This document shows positions 33,160 to 43,951 of a stretch of 64,000 bases of DNA, piece after piece. The stretch is from Periplaneta americana (Eukaryota > Arthropoda > Insecta > Blattodea > Blattidae). The notes beneath the pieces are model-generated. The model did not search any database. It had not been told where the DNA came from and was given only the letters and a program-made list of their open reading frames with translations. Made by a program: the position numbers and the translations under genes. Every line of letters begins with the position of its first letter. The first letter of the stretch is position 1. The DNA is taken from the NCBI RefSeq assembly GCF_040183065.1, contig NC_091119.1:200099543-200163542 (forward strand), read 5' to 3'.

Positions 33160-34400
33160 GATGAAAATCATATTGAATTTTTTAAAAATGAAAATCACAT
33201 TGAGCATCTCTTATGATATTGATGGACAAGTACTTATTTCCCGAAATATATTAATTTTAAGACTCATGTTTGTTTTGATGAGCATTGCATTTTTTTTTCA
33301 AATGAAAATCACATTGAATCTTTTTCTTTTTGTTTTTAAGTGAAAATCAAATTGAGTATCTTCTATGATATTGATGGACAAGTACTTTTTCTTGAAATAT
33401 ATTAAATTTAGGACTTATATTTATTAGATTTTTTCTTGTTTTCCAGAATATTGAATCATTTTTTTTAAATGAAAATGACATTGTCTTTTTTTTTAATGAA
33501 AATCACATTGAATCATCTTTTTTTTTTTGAAAAAAAGAAAATCACATTGAATCCTTTTTTAAAAATGAAAATCACATTGAATCCTTTTTTTAAATGAAAA
33601 TCACATTGAATCTTTTTTTTTCAAATGAAAATCACACTGAATCTTTTTTTTTTTCAAATGAAAATCAAATTGAATCGTCTTAAAAAAAAAGAAAATCACA
33701 TTAAATCTTTTTTAAACTGAAAATCACATTGAATCTTCTTTTTTTAAAATGAAAATCACATTGAATCTTTTTTTTTTCAAATGAAAATCACACTGAATCT
33801 TTTTTTTCAAATGAAAGTCACATGGAATCTTCTTTAAAAAAAAAAAAAAAAAAAAAAAAGAAAATCACATTGAATCTTTTTTAAATGAAAATCACATTGA
33901 ACCTTTTTTTTTTTGAAATGAAAATCACATTGAATCTTCTTTTTTTTTTTTAGATGGGAATCACATTGAATCTTCTTTTTTTAAAATGAAAATCACATTG
34001 AATAATTTTTTAAAAATCAAAATCACATTGAATCTTTTTTTTTTTTAAAGTGAAAATCACATTGAATCTTCTTCTTCTTTTTTTGAAATGAAAATTACAT
34101 TGAATCTTCTTTCTTTTTTAAGGTGGAAATCACATTGAATCTTCTTTGTTTAAAAATGAAAATCACATTGAATTTTTTTTAAATGAAAATCACATTGAAT
34201 CTTCTTTTTTTTTTTTAATGAAAATCATATCGAGCATCTTTCATGATACTAATGGACAAGTACTTATTTCTCGAAATATATTAGTTTTAGGACTCATGTT
34301 CATTAGTCTTTTTTCTTGTTTTTTTTTTTTTCAGAATATTGAATCTTTTTTTTTTTTTAATGAAAATCACATTGTACATCTCCTATAATGTTGATGAACT
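33160..34400. repeat. Complex satellite, GAAAATCACATTGAATC unit
   Basis: The core GAAAATCACATTGAATC followed by a T run (sometimes with A run) recurs close to thirty times, with unit length about 26-36 bp varying by homopolymer length. At both ends and at about 33355, a longer module intervenes: TGATGGACAAGTACTTATTT, then CGAAATATATTA and GACTCATGTT (33205, 33355, 34230, 34380). Open frames inside are spurious. Confidence 0.9.
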
Positions 34401-34811
34401 AGCATTCATTTATCGAAATATATTATTTTTGGACCCAAGTTCATTAGACTCTGTTTCCTTGTTTTGATAAATACCACCACCTCTCAAACTAGTGAATGCT
34501 TTTCTTTATCCTTTTCATATAGTCAGACGGTTTTCTTGAGGGTTGAATTATAATAAGCAGTATATTTAAATAATGAGAGAACTGGCATAGATGGCCAATA
34601 TAATTTTTGTAGTATTTACATTCTTTCGAGAGTAATTTCTATTTCACAATCTTAAAAACTTATAACAGTGGCGTAACAGAAACTTGGCTGTTATTAACTT
34701 CGCACGCCATGCATTTTAAAATTAGGATAAAGCCTAGAATCCGGGTAACGACGTCTTAGGCAGTTTGTTGTACTCATCTAAATTAGTTTCAGTTTTATAA
34801 CACAGCTTGAT
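34401..34811. other. Spacer after the satellite
   Basis: It begins with the last long module of the satellite and becomes unique-looking, AT-rich DNA. No gene seen. Confidence 0.4.
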
Positions 34812-35297
34812 ATTTCGTCGCTTAAGAACCAATACCGCGTAACTGACATTTTTGGTCAAAACTGTTTTTTTGCACAGATGGTACCTCCATTGTCATCTGC
34901 ATGCATTGACAAGCGCGGGAATTTGATTGCATGAATGGCCTGCGTGTGAAGGAGGGGGGTACAATACCGCGTATCTGAAGTCACGAAAAGTCTGTAGGAA
35001 ATACCGCGTATCTGACAACAGATAGGCTGTTATGTCTACTCCCTGCGCGCCGTCAGTACGGAAGCTGGTTCTCGTTACTGACTTGTGAAATTGTGTCAAC
35101 AGTGTGTGATATTCTGAGAAGATTAAAGAAGTGTTCAGATTCAATTATTTGAAAGGTAAATATAACTGAATTATTTCACTAATGTCAATTGAATGTTAGT
35201 TGAGCTGAATTCCCGCAGAATCTTATTGCAAGTTCATTCACTGGAATATAGTACATTTAATATTTTATTATATAGGCCTACAGATACAAGAAAAGAA

Positions 35298-36520
35298 ATG
35301 GATAATGAATCAGACGACGGTCAGTTTAGCGAGAACGAAATCCTATCTGTGCTATGTTCTGCATTCAAGACGGGAGAAACTTCTTTGAACATTAACAAAG
35401 GTATGGCATAAGAAGTATCACAGTTATTAAAGATTTATTTTTCTTCAGTTACGGAATCATAACAGCAAACTTAATTTAAGTAGCCTAATATAAATAATCA
35501 TGAATGGGCCGCTAAAATAATTTGCGCTACATTCAGTGGTCCTAAGCTTGGTCCCTTCCATTTCCTCCGGTAGGAGGAAGATCTAAATTGATGATAATAT
35601 TTACTACACATGTTTTTAATCAATTTATATCACATTTATGAACACTAGTAATCTCATCTTATTCGTAGGTGTACTGCCTGATAATTCAAATGCAAAAGAA
35701 AACCGTCCTTCTGAAAATGGGCTGCTGCAAATCAGGGATTGTCCGTGCAGTGTTACCGGTAAGGTTATGATCACATTATGCAGTCTGGTATGATTTAAAG
35801 CAACACTATTAAAATAATATCGCTAGAAATATGATAGGACAGAAACTGAAGACAATACCTCGTCAATGAAGGATCTACATTAAATTTCGGATGCGTCTTC
35901 AGATGTGTACGACCCCGAAGAATTTGTGAGTGCTACTTATTCTACATTTTTACATTCGTCAGAAAAAGGTAAAGAGAAGAATCTTCAAGCGTTTCATGGA
36001 AATTTGACAGAAAAGAGAAAAATAAGTTCAAAGCCACACAAGGTTAAGTGGAAGAAAATGAAAAATAGAAAACTTGGAATGGAAGAGGAAGCTTATCTTA
36101 GCTACAAGAGGTCGAAAGATGGCAAAGTGACACATGATACGGAAGGAGATGCAAGGAATTTGGGGCCAGAGTGTAGTTATAAAATGTGCCAAAATTCGAA
36201 AGTAAGAGGCTGTAATTTAATTTCACATCTTTCAGGCATTCTAGAAAACTATGACTTGGGGACAGAGGGCCGTTCACGTATCAAATCTTGTGAATTTCAC
36301 TCCTACTAAAAGACCTGGCAGTACAAATTCTGAATCTAGAAGAAAGAGAACATTTGTCTACAATCTAAAAGTTGATGAGAAAAAAATTCAGGTTTGCAAA
36401 AAGATGTTTCTGTGTACATTGGGAATTAAAGAATGAACTGTGCGATATTGGTTAGCTAATAGTACTGATGGCGTCCCCTCAATAAAAAAAAGTCATGTTC
36501 TCGTGCAAAAGCACAGAAAA
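35298..36520 (+). pseudogene. Broken transposon gene with three phase-matched exons
   Basis: Exon 1 (35298-35400) encodes MDNESDDGQFSENEILSVLC. Exon 2 (35669-35758) encodes VLPDNSNAKENRPSENGLLQ. Exon 3 starts at 35903 with DVYDPEEFVSATYSTF. All junctions are phase 1 with AG/GT sites. Exon 3 runs through a basic region, then LGPECSYKMCQNSKVRGCNL, and loses frame near 36255. In the next frame SNLVNFTPTKRPGS, SRRKRTFVYNLKVDEKKIQV and CKKMFLCTLGIKE follow, a TGA stands where a tryptophan is expected, then TVRYWLANSTDGVPS. I recall this block (RR.TF.Y.L.V...K..VCK.MFL.TLGI) from many arthropod transposon-like proteins, but I cannot name the family. No catalytic domain follows. Confidence 0.65.
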
Positions 36521-36760
36521 AAAAAGCATCAGTAGCCTGTCTAATTACCGTCACATTACTGTATGTAGAACCGATTGTGCCATAGTTTTTATGATAGTAT
36601 TCCACACTAGGGTTACTCAAGGATTACTTTTTGTGATTTCAGCATAGCCCTATAATTATTTATTGTGTTTAACGAATATTGTGCCTGAAAAGTTATCATC
36701 ATTATTATATTTTTATATCATTTTCTTTTCATTATTCGCAAGTCAGTCAAGTTCATTGTC

Positions 36761-36806
<46 letters not shown>

Positions 36807-36905
36807 ATTATTTTATTATAAAATTATACTTGTGAGCAACGTTTTAGTAACAATTCTACTTATCTATTCAAATACTTAGTGTGAAAATAAAGTACCTAGT
36901 AACAG

Positions 36906-36958
<53 letters not shown>
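36761..36958. repeat. Two AAT/ATT microsatellites
   Basis: (AAT)n at 36761-36801 and (ATT)n at 36908-36958, in opposite phase, inside the ATTT-flanked element. They could pair as an inverted repeat. Confidence 0.9.
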
Positions 36959-36959
<1 letters not shown>

Positions 36960-37474
36960 ACAATAAACATTGAACTGTGTCTTCGTTTTTCCTTTCCCAT
37001 AGTTTCAGCATTTGATTGACTAAGAATACAGCAATCATTGTCTGGAACGTAATCTAGTGCTGATTCAAGCTACAGCCTACCGACCTTGACCTCAAGTCAG
37101 ATGGTAGGACAACAATTCAGATAACACATTGACATATACAAGAGCACGAATAATATTTCCAGAAAGCAGTTTTCACGCAAAGAAAACGCTTGTCAACATG
37201 TATCTTGAAGCTGCTAAAGTTGTCTCACAATACCGCGTAACTAACAAAATGTAGTCAACGGCAGAGTTCCAATACCGCGTAAGTGACATGGCCAAATGTC
37301 TACAGCCATGATCATCCATTTTCACTTAGTTATAAATTAGTTAAGCTATTTCATAGCCATACACCACTTTTCAAGACTATTCTGTTATTTTTATGGTTTT
37401 TATTCAGTTTTTTCCTTCTCCTGTAAAATTTACATTTTGTCAGTTACGCGGTATTGGTTCTTAAGCGACGATTT

Positions 37475-37867
37475 CCTTTTGCTCTCCTATCCTGGTTGTG
37501 ACGAAATGTAAGAATATTGATGTATATTATTTCATTCCCGTTTTTTCAGTTCTCTCCACGTCAAGCGCCTGACTGATGTACGGACATCGTTGCTGGTTCG
37601 AGCCATACTAGCTCCAATGGTAAGCACATTACTAGAATCCCATAATAAGTGTGTTTGCAATATGTAATGTGAGACCAGGACTGGAAAGTTACGCGAAAAA
37701 GATTAATTTCTATACGACGCGTAAAAGGGGTAATTTATGTCATAAATGTAAAAAGAAAGTAATACATTTAAAACTTGCCGTAATACGTTGGACAAAGTGT
37801 TAAATTGTTACTCGAATTTCCAAGCTACCCGCGTGCAATACTTGCGAAAATTCATTCGAGCTTTTCA
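37475..37867. other. Spacer between two transposons
   Basis: No element ends or genes recognised. An open frame at 37805-37990 runs into the Tc1 element and is probably fortuitous. Confidence 0.4.
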
Positions 37868-37869
37868 TA

Positions 37870-39221
37870 CAGTAGCGTGCAAATTAATCCGAACAACGTA
37901 ATTACTTATGCGAAAACACTCAAACGGGATAAAAAAAAAAAAGGATCTAAGACATACCTCAGTAATCTATGTGGCCTCCCTTGTTCCTAATAACAGCTCT
38001 GAGACGATTTGGCATGGATTCCACTAATTTTCCACAAATATTCTTCATTTCTTCATCGCGAAACCATACACCAATGAGGGCAGAAATCATCTTCTCCTTT
38101 GTAGAACAATCCATTTTGTGCATTCTTCTTTTGCAAATTGACCACAAGTTCTCAATGGGGTTGATGTCGGGTGAGTTGCCTGGCCAGGGGAGTACCTTAA
38201 TATTCTTCTTGTTGAAGAATTCTGTAGTTGTTCGAGAAGTATGGCATGGTGCCAGGTCTTGTTGGAACACACCTCTGCCATCCGGAAATGATTTTTGCAG
38301 CTGGGGTACGATTCTGGTTTCCAATAAGTGAATATATTTGTCAGAATTCATCATTCCCTTGATAGGTATTAATGCTCCAGGCCCTTAATGTGTAAAACAA
38401 CCTCAAAACATTACTTTAGGGGGGTATTTGGGTGCTTGTTGGAGATGAGCTGCTGTTACTTTTTCGGATCCTTTCCGTACGTAAGAAACACGGTGGCCGT
38501 GGACCTTGAAATGAGACTCATCGGAAAAAAAGTACATTCTTCCAGTCATTCACTGTCCAGTGTTGATGTAATTTTGCCCATATTAAGCGTTTTTTGCACA
38601 TAACAGGGGTTAGCAGTTGCTTCTTAATAGGCTTACGAGCCATTCGTCCAGCTTCCAAAAGCCTACGCCGCACTGTTGTGACGTGAATATTCGCCCCAGT
38701 GGTAGCCATTAACTCGCGGGTTAAGTCGACAGCAGTTAGTCTAGGATTTAATTTACTTTTCCTGACAATTAAACGATCATCTGCAGGTGAAGTCTTCCTT
38801 TTCCGGCCACAGTTTCCTTTTTTCTGGGGTGTAATGGATCCAGTCTTCCTGTATCGTTTTATGATCGAATTAACAGTAGCCAAACCGATGTGACATTCTG
38901 CAGCAATTTGCCTCTGTGTCATAGAAGAATGCTCTGCTAATGTTATAATTTTAGACCGTTTTCGTGGAGTTGTATCCATTTGTGAAGACGACAGAATGTA
39001 CACAGGATTGCAGTATTAAGTCTTCAACACAACTGAAATGCTTATAAGTACAAAACGACAGGCAAAATGTCGCATATTATAAAAAAAAAGTAATGACAGA
39101 CCTTCAACAATGGAATTACACGTACTACAGATGTCAATTAAAGCGGTATGAGCAGCTGTGAGGCCAACAATGACAGAAAATGTAAAAATATGTCGTGTTA
39201 GGATTAATTTGCACGCTACTA
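37870..39221 (-). mobile_element. Tc1-like element (DD34E), 1352 bp
   Basis: The left end CAGTAGCGTGCAAATTAATC and the reversed right end TAGTAGCGTGCAAATTAATC match over about 21 bp. TA duplications lie at 37868-37869 and 39222-39223. The - strand carries a broken Tc1-type transposase. Confidence 0.92.
37959..38979 (-). pseudogene. Tc1 transposase relic
   Basis: It starts MDTTPRKRSKIITLAEHSSM with a paired-like helix-turn-helix (TQRQIAAECHIGLATVNSII), then a second helix block (TAVDLTREL ... TVRRRLLEAGRMARK). At NDWKNVLFF a run of seven T gives a frameshift; six T would read into SDESHF, the first catalytic block. Further on, a TGA interrupts VMF-GCF, where tryptophan is usual, and another stop follows. 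The last open part has the second and third catalytic blocks, VFQQDLAPCHTSR and PGNSPDINPIENLW, with 34 residues between D and E. Three or more lesions, so dead. Confidence 0.9.
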
Positions 39222-39224
39222 TAT

Positions 39225-39438
39225 TGTCTTCATTTCTTCTATCCTTTGAAACGACACGCCGACACTACACAGTGTGTGTTGCTTAAATATTCGCCGCACC
39301 GATACAGATCCCAGAGTTTATTAGTCATCAAAGGCTGTTGACGGTTCCCATCGGTAATTTTTATCTTTCATAATTTTTCCGAACTTCTTATACAGGGTGG
39401 AAGTGAAATAACCTTCCTGATTATAAGGGACGATATAG
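39225..39438. other. Short spacer
   Basis: No feature recognised between the Tc1 and pogo-like elements, apart from a GGGTGGAAGTGAAATAACC stretch near 39394 that resembles other TIR starts but has no partner. Confidence 0.35.
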
Positions 39439-39688
39439 TACACTGAAACCTCTCCTTACGGACACCCCCAAGACACGGACACTCCTCATACTACTAGGTT
39501 CAAAAAGTTCCCGGAATTTTACTACCATTTTTCGTATTAATATATAACAAGGGATATTATACATTTGTTTTGTTGGTAACATTCATGATGTCATTTCCTT
39601 AAAGTTTGCTGATAATGGCAATTATTGGTTTTGAGTTGTAGGCAATTGTTTATCATAGTGTTTTGTTTGTTCGTCGCATTTTGTAATT

Positions 39689-40527
39689 ATGTCCACAGAG
39701 CAAAGTACAAACATCAAGTTCTGTGTTTTGCTGGGGACATGATCAGTATGGCTGATGAAGATGGTGATTTCTTAAACAAAATGAAACTGGTGATACTTGT
39801 ACGACCCAGTCCCTAAACGACAGTCATCTGAGTGGAAATCGAAAACATCTCCTCGGAAGCAAAAATTTCCTAGGGACACTTCCAAAGGCAAAGTTATTTT
39901 AAATGTTATGTTTTATTTAACGACGCTCGCAACTGCAGAGGTTATATCAGCATCGCCGGATGTGCCGGAATTTTGTCCCGCAGGAGTTCTTTCACATGCC
40001 AGTAAATCTACTGACATGAGCCTGTCGCATTTAAGCACACTTAAAGCAAAGTTATGTTGGAAGTTTTCTTCGACTCTCAGGGTCTCATGCACCATGAGTT
40101 CATTCCAGAAGGTCGTACTGTAACGAAAGAATTGTACGTAGAAACCCTCCGTCGCCTCTGGGACGCAGTGAGAAGGAAACGTCCAGAGAAGTGGGTAGAA
40201 AACAACTGGTTCCTTATGCATGACAATGCACCTGCTCATCGCGCAATTATTGTAAAGAAATTTCTTGCCAGGCACAACATAACTGCTTTGGATCACCCAC
40301 CATACTCTCCTGATCTCTCACCACCTGATTACTTTCTGTTTCCCCGTCTGAAAAGTCATCTGAAAGGACGGAGATTCAATGCTGAAGAGGTTATCGCAAA
40401 CGCGACGAGAGCACTAAGACGGGTTTCACAAAATGGCTTCCAGGCCTGCTTCCAGGAACTCTACACGCGTTGGCAAAAGTGTGTTGTTGCGGAAGGCAAC
40501 TATTTTGAAGGAAATGCTGTAGAATAG
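39689..40527 (+). pseudogene. mariner transposase relic, split by a SINE
   Basis: The N-terminus MSTEQSTNIKFCVLLG is followed by a large deletion of the helix-turn-helix region. A remnant of the first catalytic block precedes YDPVPKRQSSEWKSKTSPRK. After a 148-bp SINE insertion the frame resumes as LEVFFDSQGLMHHEFIPEGR and is open to the stop at 40527. The last two aspartates lie in FLMHDNAPAHR and YSPDLSPPDYFLF with 34 residues between, the DD34D pattern. Confidence 0.88.
39898..40045. mobile_element. SINE-C fragment in the mariner transposase
   Basis: GCAAAGTTAT is duplicated at 39888-39897 and 40046-40055 around this insert. Removing one copy restores the transposase reading. The insert starts near TTATTTAACGACGCTCGCAA and contains GCCGGATGTGCCGGAATTTT and TACTGACATGAGCCTGTCGC. 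From memory this resembles the body of a SINE frequent in cockroach DNA; the tRNA-like head is absent. Confidence 0.75.
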
Positions 40528-41314
40528 TGTTTAAGGTACGTTGTTTCTATGATGCTAGCAAATTCCGGGAACTTTTTGAACCTAGTATGTATACGGACAG
40601 ATTTTTATGTCCCAACTGAAATAATGATAAATTTAACTCTCGTTTACGGACACTTTCAGACACGGACACGGACAGCTGTTTCACAGTCCTAAAGCTTGCT
40701 TTACCACCTGACTGCGGACAGAACTTGGGTTTCAAGACCTGATGTGTTACAAAAATGGAAAATTTAGTTTTGAGAACTGTACAGAAATTCCTTAACATGA
40801 AACATTACATAAGGCTCTCGTAGGCTACCACTAGCCCTACCCCTTGTTAGCTGGAAGCGGGTGGATAAACAAAGTCATAAAATTTAACCTGTCTGGTAGG
40901 TCCAAGGTTTCCGCGATCGTGAAATTGTATTCGCCACATGATAGGGTTAGTAGGATTATTCTCTTCACTTCAATCAGTTGTTCTGTTTCAAGAGACATGG
41001 CACCTGAACGTAAAGGTTAAGTTGAAAACTGTAAATTACAGTATTGCATAACTGTAGACATAGAATAAAATTGCATGGCACAGTACTGTATTTTCCTTTT
41101 TCGATTTTATCTACTGTAGTTCAAAGTTGCAAACAATACTGTATGTAGAATTAAACTACAATAATAAATTTCACTTAAAGCGTGAAGGGATACATAGTGC
41201 ATATTATAAATTTACTGTTAGATTGGAGAGCCTCCCTCCCAATAAAGGACACCTCCCAAATGCGGACAGATTGTCACGTCCCTTCGATGTCCGTAAATGA
41301 GAGGTTTCACTGTA

Positions 41315-41610
41315 CACGTAAATGAATAGAAATCCTATATTACGTTTTGTGATTAAATGCACGGTTAATTAGAAAATAAAGTTTGAAGTTTCTGTAGTCC
41401 GGCAACATCGCCGCTAACACTCTCTTCTCGTGATACAGATGTAAGAGGTCAACAGACTCTGTGTGTCTCGCTAGGTCAGCTGTTCTCTGGCGCGACGTTG
41501 CAGCCTGCTCGCATCGTGCAGTGGCTTGAAGTGTAAGATTTTAAAAATTGAATTTACAGGAAAACCGCTCACGTTATTGAAATACAACAGAGGGATAAAT
41601 TATTTATTCT
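41315..41610. other. Spacer, nothing recognised
   Basis: Ordinary AT-rich DNA with a somewhat GC-richer patch at about 41455-41530 (GCGCGACGTTGCAGCCTGC). No frame or element end recognised. Confidence 0.35.
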
Positions 41611-41614
41611 TTAT

Positions 41615-41935
41615 CCGTCTTACTAATAAAAACTCTATATACAGACGTTTAACTGTCTTATACTTACACAATGAGTAGCTCGTTTATACGTCGTGTGTAA
41701 ATTCCTTACTAATAATCACTACATACGTCGTGTATAACAGTATAACTGTTACACAGCTACGTCATAGTTTCGTCATTACTTCGTTACGAAAGGTAATAGA
41801 ATATCTGAGTTTCTCTATTGCATCCGGTAGAGCGCTCTAGTGTGCCGTGTTAAGTATCGATAGTACAACTGGCTCTGATCGATTACCACACTATATTTTG
41901 GTCAAAGAGTACAAGCTGAAGCAATATAGCCAAAC
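41615..41935. repeat. Dispersed 310-bp repeat, copy 1
   Basis: It matches 59205-59519 in inverted orientation nearly end to end: ACTAATAAAAACTCTATATA and AGTATAACTGTTACA at one side, CTCTAGTGTGCCGTGTTA and TTTGGTCAAAGAGTACAAGC at the other. In both places it lies next to SINE-B. Non-coding. Confidence 0.85.
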
Positions 41936-42046
41936 TCTAATTATACTGACTTAGCACCTTATTCTCAAACACCCTTAACCTATGTTCCTGTCTCAAAGTG
42001 GGAGTCCAAGTTTCACAACCATACAGAACAACCGGCAATATAACTG

Positions 42047-42628
42047 AATAATTTCAAGGGAAAAATTGTTCCGGGGCCGGGTATCGATCCCGGGACCTCT
42101 GGTTGAACGTACCAGCGCTCTACCACTGAGCTACCCGGGAACTCCACCCGACACCGTCCCAACTTCTCCCTTTATATCCACACAACTCGCGTGGGCTGAC
42201 GAAACGCCAGAGACCCACATCGAGTGCACACAATCTCTGTGTGACTTGGAATTGTGGTTTTCTGTTAACGTACACAGTAACGTATATATTATGCAAATCT
42301 AGTCTTTCAGGTGAAGCTCCCTGTAAAGCAGATTTGAATAATTTCAAGGCAAAAATTGTTCCGGGGCCGGGTTGAACGTACCAGCGCTCTACCACAGGAA
42401 ACCACAATTCCAAGTCACACAGAGATTGTGTGCACTCGTTGTGGGTCTCTGGAGTTTCGTCAGCCCACGAGAGTTGTGTGGATATAAAGGGAGAAGTTGG
42501 GACGGTGGAGTTCCCGGGTAGCTCAGTGGTAGAGCGCTGGTAAGTTCAACCCGGCCCCGGAACAATTTTTCCCTTGAAATTATTCAAATCTGCTTTACAG
42601 GGAGCTTCACCTGAAAGACTAGATTTGC
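42047..42628. mobile_element. SINE-B inverted dimer with 13-bp TSD
   Basis: GGCAATATAACTG (42034-42046) and GGTAATATAACTG (42629-42641) flank the insert. It starts as one full - strand SINE-B unit plus part of a second (period 290 bp). Near 42395 it switches to a + strand unit that runs back to the same terminal AGTCTTTCAGGTGAAG sequence. The tRNA-like head on + is at about 42510-42560 (GGTAGCTCAGTGGTAGAGCG). The result is a large hairpin inserted as one piece. Confidence 0.85.
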
Positions 42629-42746
42629 GGTAATATAACTGTTTTATAAATTCTAACTTTCAGATTTTTTGACAGCAGACTGGATGATAAAAGCTTCTCA
42701 ACCGAATAATAACAGGCATTTCCCATATTTATTCTGTGTTTAATTT

Positions 42747-43133
42747 TTTTTTTTACCTTGGGGATTAATTGAAGTGAATTTTTATGGCGGGCAGAGTAAC
42801 TATCTCATGCCCCCATGTTTTAAATTGCTTCCAGTGCACTTCATTAGAACCAGGTACCCAGCTTCGAAGCCGTTAGCCCTGTGAACTTACAGTATAATTA
42901 TTTTCCCCTATTATCATAATACAGGTTTGTCATCTAAGAAATTAGCAAGTTCTTTGTGATAGTAGAAGAGAAAGAGTGGGGGAAGGGAAGTGGTGCGTGG
43001 CCCATTTCTTTTAGGGCTCATACCGACATTTGTCTTATTACTCAAGGGAAACCACGGAAAAACCTTGAGCAGGATGAGGTGTCGTGCTGACGACAAGCCA
43101 ATTGGTTACAATGGGGTCATGAATATGTTGTGG
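42747..43133 (-). mobile_element. Retroposed sequence with poly(A) tail and TSD
   Basis: TCTGTGTTTAATTT is duplicated at 42733-42746 and 43134-43147. The insert begins on the + strand with a T run, which is a poly(A) tail on the - strand. The body (on -, GGTTTTTCCGTGGTTTCCCT and GAAGTGCACTGGAAGC) is not one of the other SINEs here. It could be a further SINE family or a retrocopy of a non-coding transcript. A frame at 42990-43220 crosses its border and is not real. Confidence 0.75.
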
Positions 43134-43271
43134 TCTGTGTTTAATTTCCTCCCGAGTATCATTTATATTTGTTACTGTTGCTCCCAGGTATTTGAATCTT
43201 TCCACTTCTTCAAAGGATAAATTTCCAATTTTTATATTTCCATTTCGTACAATATTCTCGTCTGAAAGGAT

Positions 43272-43891
43272 CCTTACTTACTTACTGGCTTTTAAGGAAC
43301 CCGTAGGTTCATTGCCGCCCTCACATAAGCCCGCCATTGGTCCCTATCCTGAGCAAGATTAATCCAGTCTCTACCATCATACCCCACCTCCCTCAAATCC
43401 ATTTTAATATTATCTTCCCATCTACGTCTCGGCCTCCCCAAAGGTCTTTTTCCCTCCGGCCTCCCAACTAACACTCTATATGCATTTCTGGATTCGCCCA
43501 TACGTGCTACATGTCCTGCCCATCTCAAACGTCTGGATTTTATGTTCCTAATCATGTCAGGTGAAGTATACAATGCGTGCAGCTCTGCGTTGTGTAACTT
43601 TCTCCATTCTCCTGTAACTTCATCCCTCTTAGCCCCAAATATTTTCCTAAGAACCTTATTCTCAAACACCCTTAATCTCTGTTCCTCTCTCAAAGTAAGA
43701 CTCCAAGTTTCACAACCATACAGAACAACCGGTAATATAACTGTTTTATAAATTCTAACTTTCAGACTTTTTGACAGAAGACTAGATGACAAATGCTTCT
43801 CAACCGAATAATAACAGGCATTTCCCATATTTATTCTGCGTTTAATTTCCTCCCGAGTGTCATAATAGTAATAATAATAATAATAATAATA

Positions 43892-43951
<60 letters not shown>
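43272..43951 (-). mobile_element. Family R fragment plus (AAT)n (copy E)
   Basis: The open - strand frame runs from MGNACYYSVEKHLSSSLLSK to AAMNLRVP without interruption (178 residues). It includes RLRWAGHVARMGESRNAYRV and GRPRRRWEDNIKMDLREVGY. The copy is truncated at its 5' side at CCTCCCGAGTGTCAT|AATAGTAATAAT, followed by an (AAT)n tract to 43951. The same junction is found in copies F and G. No start or upstream RT core, so not functional. Confidence 0.9.

Larger units (their letters stand above)
34816..37470 (+). mobile_element. Unclassified DNA transposon with ATTT duplications, 2655 bp
   Basis: The left end CGTCGCTTAAGAACCAATAC and the reversed right end are identical for at least 32 bp (through CGCGTAACTGACA). 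ATTT flanks both sides (34812-34815, 37471-37474). The motif AATACCGCGTAACTGAC occurs in each terminal repeat and again subterminally, six times in all. Inside is a broken multi-exon gene. A TTAA lies within each terminal repeat, so a TTAA-type boundary at 34822 and 37464 is the alternative reading, but the repeats extend past it. Confidence 0.8.
39494..40585 (+). mobile_element. mariner element, internally deleted, 1092 bp
   Basis: The ends are CTAGGTTCAAAAAGTTCCCG and its reverse complement, matching over at least 25 bp. TA duplications at 39492-39493 and 40586-40587. The + strand transposase is truncated inside and split by a SINE. It is inserted in the pogo-like element. Confidence 0.92.
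39442..41312. mobile_element. pogo/Tigger-like element hosting a mariner
   Basis: The left end CACTGAAACCTCTCCTTACG and the reversed right end CAGTGAAACCTCTCATTTAC match, followed on both sides by GGACA motifs repeated internally (GACACGGACAC). TA duplications lie at 39440-39441 and 41313-41314. The interior has no transposase apart from a possible start MAPERKG near 40997. A complete mariner copy is inserted at 39494-40585; without it the element is about 780 bp. Confidence 0.8.
41951..43262 (-). mobile_element. Family R retrotransposon fragment split by two insertions (copy D)
   Basis: The retrotransposon is recognisable in three pieces: 41951-42046, 42629-42746 and 43134-43262. Together they cover LRVFENKVL, YGCETWT, the KVRIYKTVILP block and FKYLGATVTNIND, in order. 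A SINE-B dimer and a poly(A)-ended retroposon separate them, each with a target duplication of the retrotransposon sequence. Both ends are truncated. Confidence 0.88.

Noticed and set aside
37959-38979. Active Tc1 transposase
   Set aside because: The first catalytic aspartate is out of frame because of a T-run insertion, and at least two further stops are present.
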